Source: Corynebacterium yonathiae
GTDB lineage: Bacteria > Actinomycetota > Actinomycetes > Mycobacteriales > Mycobacteriaceae
NCBI RefSeq assembly: GCF_027570195.1
Contig: NZ_JAKMUZ010000024.1
Span: 1 to 35,144 of the forward strand
DNA: 35,144 nucleotides
Reading direction: 5' to 3'
Made by a program: the position numbers and the translations under genes. The notes under the pieces were generated by a model. That model had not been told where the DNA came from and made no database searches. It saw only the letters and a program-made list of their open reading frames with translations. Of the stretch, positions 20,554-29,700 are shown piece after piece (the stretch's first letter is position 1; every line of letters starts with the position of its first letter).

Positions 20554-20918
20554 TTCGCCCAGACCAAGCCGGTGAGCCTATTACGGTTAAGGGCGGCATG
20601 GTGGGTCGTGACCATCGTGGCCGGCCTCAGTACGCGCCGGGGCGTGTGATTGAGCATTGTGTAGTATCCCCCGCGGGTGACCAGGTCGTTAAAGGTGACG
20701 GGTTTACCCATGGGGATATTTCGAAGCTGCAGGTGCTAGCCCCGCCTGGGACGGTGGTGGCCGATGGGGATACGGTCACTATTCGTGGTGAGGACTATAC
20801 GGTGCAGCAGCGTAAATCGTTTGATTACAGCGTGGGCAGACGGCCCGTAGTCAGCTGGCACCAGCCGAAGGTCGTGTTCATCGTGGAGCGTGGGGAGGTG
20901 AGTGACGGTGTCGCTTAA
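20550..20918 (+). CDS. Head-tail stopper / joining protein (122 aa)
   Basis: The ATG at 20550 is in an ATG/TGA overlap with the connector stop; the longer upstream frame runs through the connector gene and is a shadow. The small beta-rich protein has GDISKLQVLAPPGTVVADGD, VTIRGEDYTVQQRK and WHQPKVVFIVERGE, in keeping with stopper proteins of the SPP1 gp16 type, which close the head after packaging. Assignment relies on order and fold-like composition. Confidence 0.65.
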   Translation: MIRPDQAGEPITVKGGMVGRDHRGRPQYAPGRVIEHCVVSPAGDQVVKGDGFTHGDISKLQVLAPPGTVVADGDTVTIRGEDYTVQQRKSFDYSVGRRPVVSWHQPKVVFIVERGEVSDGVA

Positions 20919-21207
20919 CTACCATGAGCTTTTCTCCCAGATGGCGAAGCAACCACAGGTGCAGGAAGCGTCCCGCAAAAAGGCGGAGCAGGTTAAAAAG
21001 TACATTGAACTTCGCTGGCCTGATGTTAATGACCTTTCCTCCCGCGACCGCGCTTTCCTACGTGAGGGTGGTGACGTTGTGAAGGTCACCCGCGCTACCC
21101 GTGGCACGAACCGTCCTACGCATGTGGTGACGGTGCGTCACCCTGGCGCTGTTGCTAAGCAGGCTAAGGACGGTTTTCTCACTAAGGCGGTGAAGGATGC
21201 TTCCTGA
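20902..21207 (+). CDS. Tail completion / head-tail joining protein (101 aa)
   Basis: Two GTG starts are possible, 20902 or 20908; the second suits GGGGAGG better. The product has an N-terminal helix (NYHELFSQMAKQPQVQEASR) then KAEQVKKYIELRW, and a beta part with GGDVVKVTRATRGTNRPTHV ending in a short helix. Its place between stopper and tail terminator matches the HK97 gp10-like tail completion group. It overlaps its neighbours by 17 and 11 bp. Confidence 0.6.
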   Translation: MTVSLNYHELFSQMAKQPQVQEASRKKAEQVKKYIELRWPDVNDLSSRDRAFLREGGDVVKVTRATRGTNRPTHVVTVRHPGAVAKQAKDGFLTKAVKDAS

Positions 21208-21628
21208 TTTTGGGGTAACTCCTGACCCGCCCGCCCTGGTACACAAGCACGTGCTGCGGCTTATCCCGGAAGCGGACCATGACATGGTTCATCTTCACTT
21301 CTTGCCGGATGGTTACAACTGTCACCAGGATGGTTTAGCCATCGTGGTCAGTAGTGACGTGCAAGAAGTTGATGATTCCGCCCACTCGCGTGACCTCGTG
21401 AAGGTCAGCGTGTACGGGCCGGACCATATGATGGTGCGTCGCTATGGGAGGAGTCTTTACACGGCTTTGACCCAGGGCATTACTGGTGTTGGTCTTGGTG
21501 TGTCGCGGTCTGACTCGAAGTTCTTTGGGTCTGGGCCGTCGTATCAGCCAACTGGGTTTGTGTCGACGATGAGTTTGTCGGTCGGTATCGGCAAGCTTTT
21601 CTTCCAGTCGCCGGCGCGAACAAATTAA
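21197..21628 (+). CDS. Tail terminator / minor tail protein (143 aa)
   Basis: It precedes the major tail protein, as tail terminator genes do, with 70 bp holding a transcription terminator between them. The protein has an alpha/beta appearance: HKHVLRLIPEADHDMVHLHF, DGLAIVVSSDVQEVDDSAHS, RDLVKVSVYGPDHMMVRRYG and a C-terminal VSTMSLSVGIGKLFF strand. The KVSVYGxxxxxvrrYgr segment is commonly seen in siphophage tail terminators. It would cap the growing tail tube. Confidence 0.65.
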   Translation: MLPDFGVTPDPPALVHKHVLRLIPEADHDMVHLHFLPDGYNCHQDGLAIVVSSDVQEVDDSAHSRDLVKVSVYGPDHMMVRRYGRSLYTALTQGITGVGLGVSRSDSKFFGSGPSYQPTGFVSTMSLSVGIGKLFFQSPARTN

Positions 21629-21646
21629 TCCGCACATTTTCTTTTG

Positions 21647-21675
21647 CCACCTCGAAGGTCGGGGTGGTTATTTTT
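21647..21675 (+). terminator. Intrinsic terminator before the major tail gene
   Basis: CCACCTCGA (21647-21655) pairs with TCGGGGTGG (21659-21667), nine pairs with one T-G, AGG loop, then TTATTTTT. It lies upstream of the highly expressed tail tube gene, so partial readthrough or a downstream promoter is implied. Confidence 0.7.
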
Positions 21676-21698
21676 ATGTCCTTTGAAAGGGGATAACA

Positions 21699-22523
21699 AT
21701 GGCTCAGAATCGTAGCGTTGGCCTTGACCTGCGAGTCCTGGAGGACCGTGAGGTACTGGTCAACTTCTCTGATGACCCGATTATTGATAAGAAGACCGGC
21801 GCGTTTGTCGGCGAGTGGGAATCCCTTGGCCTGGAGCCTACTGATTCTCAGCATGGCCACACTCGTGAGGTTTCCTCCAATACCACCAACCTGACCGGTG
21901 GCCAGTCCTCCACCTCCTACACCGCTGGCGCTATCACCGCCGCGGTGGATGGTATCGCTGGCTCCCCGGTTATGCGCTACATCGAGAATCCGGGCGCTGT
22001 GGTTCAGGATGGCACTACTTACGGCAAGCACTCTGACCAGGTTGCTAAGGGCTATGTGGCGTTTGTTCACAAGTTCACCTCCGGCCTGGTTCGTATCTGG
22101 GTGTCCCGTGAGAAGGCTGACCTGGTGGTTAACGAGCGTGTTACCGCTAAGGACCCGCAGGCCCGCCCGGTTCAGATTACGTTCAACAATGGTGACGATG
22201 AGCGCTACTACGAGGAGCGTTTCTACATCGTCGGAGAGGATGGCTCTGTGGTCCGCGTTGAAGAGAAGGTCTTCCAGGATGTTGCAGACGTTCAGGCCCA
22301 GATTGAGGCTGGCACTGCATTCCACCCGCAGGCTTCTTCCAATGGCCTGACCGCCATGGTTGTTACCGACGATAAGTCTGGTGACGTGACCCTGCATGAG
22401 TACGAGAACCCGGAGACTGGAGAGACCGCTACGGGCGGCAATGAAGGCGTTCGCGGTAGCGATGAGCCGTCTGCTCCGTCTGAATCCGGTGAGACCACCG
22501 GTGATGCTGGCGCTGAAGCGTAG
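21699..22523 (+). CDS. Major tail (tube) protein
   Basis: 274 residues. Start ATG behind GAAAGGGGATAAC. The fold-like pattern matches actinophage tail tube proteins: N-terminal AQNRSVGLDLRVLEDREVLV, then FVGEWESLGLEPTDSQ, a central YGKHSDQVAKGYVAFVHKFT and strong beta strands (LVRIWVSREKADLVV, PVQITFNNGDDERYYEERFY). The C-terminal 50 residues are an acidic Gly/Ser/Glu tail (ENPETGETATGGNEGVRG...), probably exposed on the tail surface. Codon usage is highly biased, as expected for an abundant structural protein. It is flanked on both sides by terminators. Confidence 0.88.
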   Translation: MAQNRSVGLDLRVLEDREVLVNFSDDPIIDKKTGAFVGEWESLGLEPTDSQHGHTREVSSNTTNLTGGQSSTSYTAGAITAAVDGIAGSPVMRYIENPGAVVQDGTTYGKHSDQVAKGYVAFVHKFTSGLVRIWVSREKADLVVNERVTAKDPQARPVQITFNNGDDERYYEERFYIVGEDGSVVRVEEKVFQDVADVQAQIEAGTAFHPQASSNGLTAMVVTDDKSGDVTLHEYENPETGETATGGNEGVRGSDEPSAPSESGETTGDAGAEA

Positions 22524-22536
22524 TTAATTCTTTGAT

Positions 22537-22597
22537 GGGCCTTGCGTCTTTTCGTGGTGATTCCGCGTAAGGCCCTACCTAAGACTTTTTGTCTAGG
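22537..22597 (+). promoter_or_regulatory. Two tandem hairpins after the major tail gene
   Basis: GGGCCTTGCG (22537-22546) pairs with CGTAAGGCCC (22566-22575), ten pairs with one G-T. CCTA+GAC (22578-22585, one bulged A) pairs with GTC+TAGG (22591-22597) around five T. They precede a true terminator at 22614. They may protect the 3' end of the tail-tube mRNA or tune readthrough. Confidence 0.5.
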
Positions 22598-22613
22598 AAT
22601 CACCGCCCTGTTT

Positions 22614-22639
22614 GGCCCCGTAGAGTGCGGGGTCTTTTT
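22614..22639 (+). terminator. Intrinsic terminator between major tail and chaperone genes
   Basis: GGCCCCG (22614-22620) pairs with CGGGGTC (22628-22634), one G-T, loop TAGAGTG, followed by five T. It is 22 bases ahead of the chaperone gene start, separating abundant tail-tube expression from chaperone and tape-measure expression. Confidence 0.7.
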
Positions 22640-22660
22640 AATTCCATAGGAGGAATCACC

Positions 22661-22999
22661 ATGGCACAGAAGAAGAACACTGACCAGGTTGAGGTCGTGA
22701 AGAACGAGACCACCAAGAATGCTGGTGGTGAGGGCCAGATTGTTGACGGTATTTACACCGAGCGTGAGGTTGAGCTGATTAATGGTGTGAAGGTGGATAT
22801 TGAGGTCATTGTTGACCGCGATATGCTGCCGGCGTCTGTATCGTCCTTGGCCCATGAGGGCAATATTGAGGGCATGCTGATGGCTCAGCTGACCGCTAAG
22901 ACCCGTAAGCTGCTGGATTGGACTGGCGCTACTCGTAAGGACCTGCATGAGGTTATTGGGCCGGTTGTTCAGCGTGCTACGGAGCTGGCTGATAAGTAA
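22661..22999 (+). CDS. Tail assembly chaperone 1 (gpG-like, 112 aa)
   Basis: ATG behind ATAGGAGGAATCACC; the longer upstream frame crosses the terminator and is rejected. The protein is charged, with a VDGIYTEREVELINGVKVDI region, DRDMLPASVSSLAHEGNIEG and MLMAQLTAKTRKLLDWTGAT, typical of siphophage chaperones located between tail tube and tape measure. It ends in TAATG with chaperone 2. Unlike many siphophages no -1 slippery site is needed. Confidence 0.8.
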   Translation: MAQKKNTDQVEVVKNETTKNAGGEGQIVDGIYTEREVELINGVKVDIEVIVDRDMLPASVSSLAHEGNIEGMLMAQLTAKTRKLLDWTGATRKDLHEVIGPVVQRATELADK

Positions 23000-23697
23000 T
23001 GTCTGCCCGGCTGATTCTTGAGGATGAGCCGGGTGCTTGGGTGGAGTTCACCTGCGGTGGGGTGCGTTATCGGGCGCGGCGTGACCCTATGTTTCTCGGG
23101 TTTGAGGATTTGGGGCAGTTGCTGGAGAATCCGCGGATTCTTTGGCGCTTGTATGACGAATCATCGCGGGTGAAGTCCATGACTGCGGCCATGCTGTCTG
23201 GGGGTCTTTCCGGGCAGTTGAAGGCTTATCTTGAGGCTTGTGGGTTGAGTATTTTTAAGCTCGCCTTGGCTGCTCACGCGGTGGAGGATATTGACCTTCT
23301 TGAGGTTGATTTGTTGCGCATCGGCATTGATGTGCGGGATTGGCTCGACCCTGATGGGCCACTGTCTACGCGTCGGGTTGTGGCGTTGTATCAGGATTTG
23401 TTGGAGCGCCCGGAGTCTCGTGTTGGGGCTAAACGCATGGATATTAAGCCTGCTGATAAGGCGGCTTTGGCTGTGTCTTTGTTCCAGACGAGTCAGATGG
23501 ACAAGGGCTTTGAGCACCCATTCTTGAAGTCTCCCAAGGATTTGGAGAAGGAAGCGGAGCAGGCACGTATCGCTGCCGAGAAGCGTGAGCGTATGGGACA
23601 GGACAGGCGGCGCGTGTTGTCGGATGGTTCTAGTCGTTCGTTTAAGTCGTCGCAGGCGGAGTCTTTGCGCATGTTGCAGGAATTGAATCCCACCTAA
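22999..23697 (+). CDS. Tail assembly chaperone 2 (gpGT-like, 232 aa)
   Basis: It begins at the ATG overlapping the chaperone 1 stop (TAATG) and occupies the place of the frameshift extension in other siphophages. The protein has an N-terminal GGVRYRARRDPMFLGFEDLG, Leu-rich helices (RLYDESSRVKSMTAAMLSGG; SIFKLALAAHAVEDIDLLEV) and a charged C-terminus (KDLEKEAEQARIAAEKRERM). It would coat the tape measure during assembly. At 232 residues it is longer than a typical T-extension, consistent with an independently initiated protein. Confidence 0.75.
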   Translation: MSARLILEDEPGAWVEFTCGGVRYRARRDPMFLGFEDLGQLLENPRILWRLYDESSRVKSMTAAMLSGGLSGQLKAYLEACGLSIFKLALAAHAVEDIDLLEVDLLRIGIDVRDWLDPDGPLSTRRVVALYQDLLERPESRVGAKRMDIKPADKAALAVSLFQTSQMDKGFEHPFLKSPKDLEKEAEQARIAAEKRERMGQDRRRVLSDGSSRSFKSSQAESLRMLQELNPT

Positions 23698-23723
23698 AGG
23701 GTGGGGGATGAGAGGTTTTTAAT

Positions 23724-26700
23724 ATGGCTGCTGGTTTCGTATCAGTCCCGGTTATCCCAACCTTCAAAGGTATGTCTAAGGAGTTTTCTGAGCGCTTGGA
23801 GAAGCCAGCTAAGGCTTCCGGTGAGCGCGCCGGCAAAGCCATGTCTGAAGGCGTGGGGTCGGGGGTTGAGAACCTCGAGCGTCAGGTTAAAGCCTCCTCA
23901 TCTAAGCTGCAGGACCTGGACCGTGCTTATGAGAAGTCTGCATCCAAGCAAGCAGCCCAGAAAGAAAAGCTCGAGGCTGCAACCCTGAAACTTCAGGACG
24001 CTGAGGATAAGTACCAGGCGGCTCTGGAAAAGGGCGATAAGGGCGTTGCTGAGTTGGCTAAGGTCAAGGAGGCTAAGGCTCGTGTTATCGGCGAGACTGA
24101 GAAACTAGAGCAGGCTGAGATTAATACCCGCGTAGCGGAGCAAAAACATAAAGACCAGCTTGACGACTTGCAGTCCACTCTGTCGCGTTACGACCAGGCG
24201 CAAGACGAATTAGCTGACCAACTTGGCGTGACCCGGGAGGAGCTGTCCAAGATGGGCGGCGAGTTCTCCGACCTGGACGCTGCCATGGAGGATTCCTCCA
24301 ATAAGGCTGAGGGATGGGGGGCACGCTTCGCAGGCATGCTGAAGCCGCTGGGCAAGCTTGGTGGTATCGCCGTTGGACTTGCCGGTATCAACAGTGTGGC
24401 CGGAACGCTGCAGGAGGGCTTTGACAAGGTCACCTCTATTGAGGACACGACCGCCTCTCTGGGCATTCTGATGGGGTCTGCTGAGGAAGCCACAAAAGTT
24501 ATGGGGGAGCTGGAAGAGTCTAACCAGAACACTCCATATTCGTTTGATGCATGGGCCGGTGCTGGTAAAAATCTCATTGCTTTCGGCGTGGAAGCAGATA
24601 AGACTGCTGGGATTGTCACCGCTTTGGGTGAAGCTGCGTCTGCGTCTGGTAAGGGCGAAGAGGCGCTGAACTCTATGGCCGATGCGTTCGGTAAGGCTGC
24701 CGCATCAGGCAAGATTTCCATGGACACGATTAACTCCCTGTCACAGGGTGGTGTCCAGGGCTTGACGATTCTGGCGAACGAGTTCGGTGTTACGACCGAA
24801 GAGATGCAGAAGATGATTTCCAGCGGTCAGGTCTCCGCAGAGGAAGGAATCGACGCGCTCACCAAGGGTATCCGTGAAGGCTCGGAAGGTATCGCCGGTG
24901 ACGTGGCTTCCATGTCCGGCGTTATGGGCAAGATGGCGGAAACTACGTCCGGTCGCCTGACAAATATGAAGGCCGCTTTCAACAATGCGGCGAAGTCTGT
25001 GCTAGAGGAGCTTAATCCGCTAATTGGCGCAGCAGCGGAGAAGATGACCGACTGGACGTATGCAGGCATCGACCTTTTCAAAACCTACATGGTGCCGGCT
25101 ATCCAAGACGGTGTTGAAGCTGCGAAGAATGTCATGGAGACGATTAAGCCAGCCCTGGAGGTCACTCGAGATGTCCTGAAGTCTGTAGTGGGGTGGCTCA
25201 AAGACGCAGCTGAATGGATTTTGAAGAATAAGGACTGGATTAGTTCACTGGCTGTGTCGGTTGGCGTTCTTGTCGGGTCTTATAAGGCCTGGATGAAATA
25301 CCAGAAGATTATGGCTGCCGGCGGGTTCGTCAAGTGGCTTATGTCTGGTGTGAAGGCCACGAAGCTGTGGGAGGCGGCCACTAAGGGCGCTGCCGCAGCG
25401 CAGAAGGTCTTGAATACAGTGATGAAGGCTAACCCGATTGGGCTTATCATCACGGCTGTTACTGCGCTGGCAGCTGGTTTGACCTGGTTCTTTACCCAAA
25501 CAGAGACCGGCAAGGAACTGTGGTCACAGTTCATGGATATTTTGAAGTCTGGATGGGATTCCGTCAAGGAAAAGATGTCTGGCTTCTTCGATTGGGCGAA
25601 AAACCTGTGGGATAGTGCGGTTGAAAAGTTTCGTGAGGCGCGTGAAACGATGGCGCCGGTTATCGAGACAATTCAGGAAATTGCACAGACCATAGTCGAA
25701 AAGGTTGCTGGAGCGTTCACGTGGCTGGGTGAAAAGGCGGCTGCGGCATTCACTACTGTGTCGGAGTGGATTGGCACGTTCTTGACCTTCCTGCAGGAGA
25801 ACGTATGGCCTGTTGTTGAATCCATTCTGGGCTTCGTTGGTGATGCTTTCACTGCCTTGTGGGATGGTTTGTCCTGGGCGTGGGAGAACGTTATCCAGCC
25901 GGTGTTTAACGGTATTTTGGAGCTGGCGAAAATCACGATTGGTGTTATCGCCACCATCATCTTGGCCCCGCTGCTTATCGCCTGGAATCTTCTATCCTCT
26001 GCTATCCAGTGGGCGTGGGAGAACGTCATTCAGCCGGTGTGGCAGGCGCTAGCGGACTTCGCCATGAACACGTTGTGGCCTGCGCTGCAGAGCGTATTCC
26101 AGTGGATTGGTGACGCTTGGCAGTGGCTGTCGGATAAGTTCTCCGCAGTATGGGGCTGGATTCGAGATAACGTCCTAAACCCCATGGTGGACTTCTTCCA
26201 GAACACCCTGTGGCCAATCATTCAGTCGGTCCTCGGCTGGATTGCGGATAAGTGGAACTGGTTGTCGTCGATTCTCTCCACGGTATGGGGATGGATTCGT
26301 GACAACGTAATTCAACTTATGATTAATGGATTCCACCTGATTTGGAATACGGTATCCGCGGTCGCGGGCTGGATTTCTGATAAGTGGAACTGGCTTTATG
26401 GCATTCTGCTGAACATCTGGAATTGGTTGAATGAGAACGTCATTCAGCGTCAGATTCGCGGATTCCACCGAATTTGGGAAGCTGTCCTGTCTGTTGCTGG
26501 TTGGATTGCTGACAAGTGGAATTGGATGTCCGACCGTCTGCACGCCACGTATCAGTGGATTAATGACAATGTGTTTACGCCGTTCCGTGGTGCACTTGAC
26601 CGCCTGAAGGGATTCTTCGGCACGGTTGTTGATGGTATTAAGACGGTGTGGAATGGGTTGAAGTCGGCGCTTGCTGCTCCGATCAACTTCATGATCAATA

Positions 26701-29700
26701 CCGTGTACAACGATGGTATCGCTAAGGCGTGGGATACCATCGGTTCGTTCTTGCCGTTGAATCCGAAGACGGCTAAGAGGTTGAGTCCCATCGGTGGTTA
26801 TGCCACTGGTGGTGCTATCCGTGGACCGGGTTCTGGGACGTCGGATGATATTCCTGCGTGGCTGTCAAATGGCGAGCACGTATGGACGGCTAAGGATGTG
26901 CTTAAGGCTGGTGGCCAGCAGGCTGTTTACGCTATGCGTGATGCTATCCAAAATGGGCAGGCCTTTAGCTTCGACGGTAATGACTTGACCTTATTGCCTA
27001 AGCATGTGGATAACAAGAAGGGTGATCTTCTTGGTGCGGCGCCGTCGTTGTTCCCGGCGTTTAAGGATGGTGGCGAGGTTCGCCCGATGTGGGAGCTTCA
27101 GTTGGAGCGTGCTCACAAGTGGGCGAAGTCCCGTAGTGGACGACCGTATGTTCTGGGCGGGTCTGCTGACGGTGCTGGCGGTACTGACTGCTCCGGTTTC
27201 ATGTCCGGTATTGCGGATGTGATTGGCGGCGGTACTGGTGCTCGTCAGTGGGCTACCATGGCGTTTAACGGTGGTGGCAACCAGCAGCACCCGTCTGGCC
27301 CGCAGGGTTTTGTCGCGGGTCTTAAGGCGCACACATTTTCTATTGGTGTGACGAACGGAGGTGCTGCAGGCGGTCACACTGCCGGTACCCTTGGTGCGAC
27401 GTCGCGTATTGGCGCGGTTAACGTCGAGTCCGGTGGTTCACCATCCCTGGTGAAGTACGGCACTGGTGCTGTCGGAGCTAACGATTCGTACTTCACTACG
27501 CATTATCACCTACCGATTGGCCCTGGCGGCGCGTTTGTCGTCGGTAAGGGCAGTGGTGGACCGTCGCCGGAGCAGATGATGAATTTCATCCTCGATAAGG
27601 CTAAGGGCGCGATAAATCACATCCTTAATCCGATTGAGTCGATGTTGCCGTCTGGCCCGCCCGCGTGGAAGGAAATTCCTCGCGGCGTGTACCGCGCCGG
27701 TAAGGAAGTCTTACCTAAGGGGGTTAAGGCTGGTGTGGATGCGCTCGGGGACGGTCTAAGTACTGTCTATGAGGCAGCGTCCGAGGTTGGCGACATTGTT
27801 AAGTCTGCTGGCAAGTCTGCTACTGAGTGGGCTGGTGAGAAGCTCGGTCTGTATGACCAGGGTGGTTGGTTGCCGCATGGTGGGCTTGCTCAGAACCTGT
27901 CGGGCAGGCCGGAGCCGGTGTTTACCGCATCGCAGTGGTCGAGAATGTCGGATATGATTCGCTCCTTGGGCGACTTGGTCCCTGCGATTGAGGGGCAGAC
28001 TAAGGCGATTGCCAAGGCTGTCGATGACACGGAAGCCTGGGTATCCAAGACTGTCGGCGATATGCAGGACTGGATGCTTAAGGCCGGTGATTACAACAGT
28101 ATCGAGGGCATTAACGCCCGCCAGGGTGTGCGTCGTGTTCTTGATTTAGGTATCGACCTGCCGGGGGCTGACGTTGTTAAGTCCGTTCTTGATGGTGAGG
28201 ATGCCCTGTGGGATTCTCGTGCCCGCGCCGCAAAGAACATGGAAAATGTTGCTGCGAAGGAGGACGCTCTTCAGAAGGCACGTCAGTCTGCTGGAGAGGC
28301 GCAGCAAAAACTCCAAAACAGTTCGGAGGAGGATAGAAAGAAGAACGCTGAAGAGGCAGCTAAGGCTAATGAAGAGGTGGCTAAGGCGGAGCAGGAGTTA
28401 GCCGCTGCGAGGAAACAGCAGGCTATGGACCTGGACAATATTGTTCTGGTGTCGCAAGAGCAGGTCACTGGTTTTATTCCTATGGCTGAAAAGTTTGCGG
28501 ACCAGCTGGTTAGTCTTGGTGTTCCTGCCGCTGCGGTGGGTGCCGGTTTGGCGCAGTTTACTGGCGGACTATCTGCTGTGGCTGCGCTTATTGGTCCTGC
28601 TGGTATCACTCTGGGTATGGCTCTGGACATGGTGAAGATTGCTATTTCTATCGTCAAGGCGATTGTTGGGGCGATTAAGAAGGTAATCGCTAAGGTCAAG
28701 GAGCTGATTGGCAAAATTAAGGAATTTATCGCCAAGGTTCGTAAGGCTCGACTGGATGCGCTGAAGACTCTTGCTGATGGCTGGGCTATCGGCGCGGATT
28801 ACGCGAAGCTGGTGGTGGACCTGCAGGGCAGGGTTACCTCGTTGCAGCAGGCTCTGATTCGTGGTGCGAATGAGCAGCGTGAAGCAGAGTACAACCTGAT
28901 GCTGGCGCAGCATGACCGCTACATTGCGGAAGCAGAGGGCGCGTTGAAGGTGGCCGAGGCCCGCATGGCGTTGGATGAAGAAATCCGACGCGGCGCGGTT
29001 GCCGCCCAGTTGAAGATGATGGGCCTGCATGAGGACTGGGATTCCTACATGGCCTATCAGGCCTTGGAGGCTCAGGGCGTGTTGGAGGAGTGGTCGGATG
29101 CGGCTATTTCTGCGCTGTTTACGTATGAGAAGGCGCGTGCTGAAGCCCTGAAGGGTGAGGTTTCTGCCCGTCTTGACCAGATTAAGGCAGAGGCCGCTCT
29201 GGCTGAGGCGCAACGCCAGAACATGCGTAACCAGCAAGACCTACTGAAGGCGCAGGAGCGTCTGATTCGCATGTCCGCCCAGGTTGCGGGCATCGAGTTA
29301 GAGGATGCTACTGGCACCGCTGAGATTGCGAAGCTCATGGCTGAAATGGCTGAGGTTAAACAGGCCATGGACCAAAACACTCTAGGACGCTGGGGTGCCG
29401 CCATGGGTGCGCAGGGGTCTCGCGCTAATGAGTATCGTGGCCAGAAGGCTCACTATGATGCTTTGCAGCAGGCGCTTTTTGCGGTAGCCGGAGCAACCGG
29501 AGCAAACATCGACCAGGGCAACCTGGACCGCACACTCAAACTAATGGGGCGTGCCGCCTATCGCGGCAGCGACCCTATGGACGTGCTTCGCTCCCGCATG
29601 CCGGAGTTGGCGCAAGCTGAAATGGCACTACGAGTCAATGATGCGCTGAAGCCGATTTATGATGCCCGAGACCAGCGGGACGATTTAGCCCGCAAGGTTG

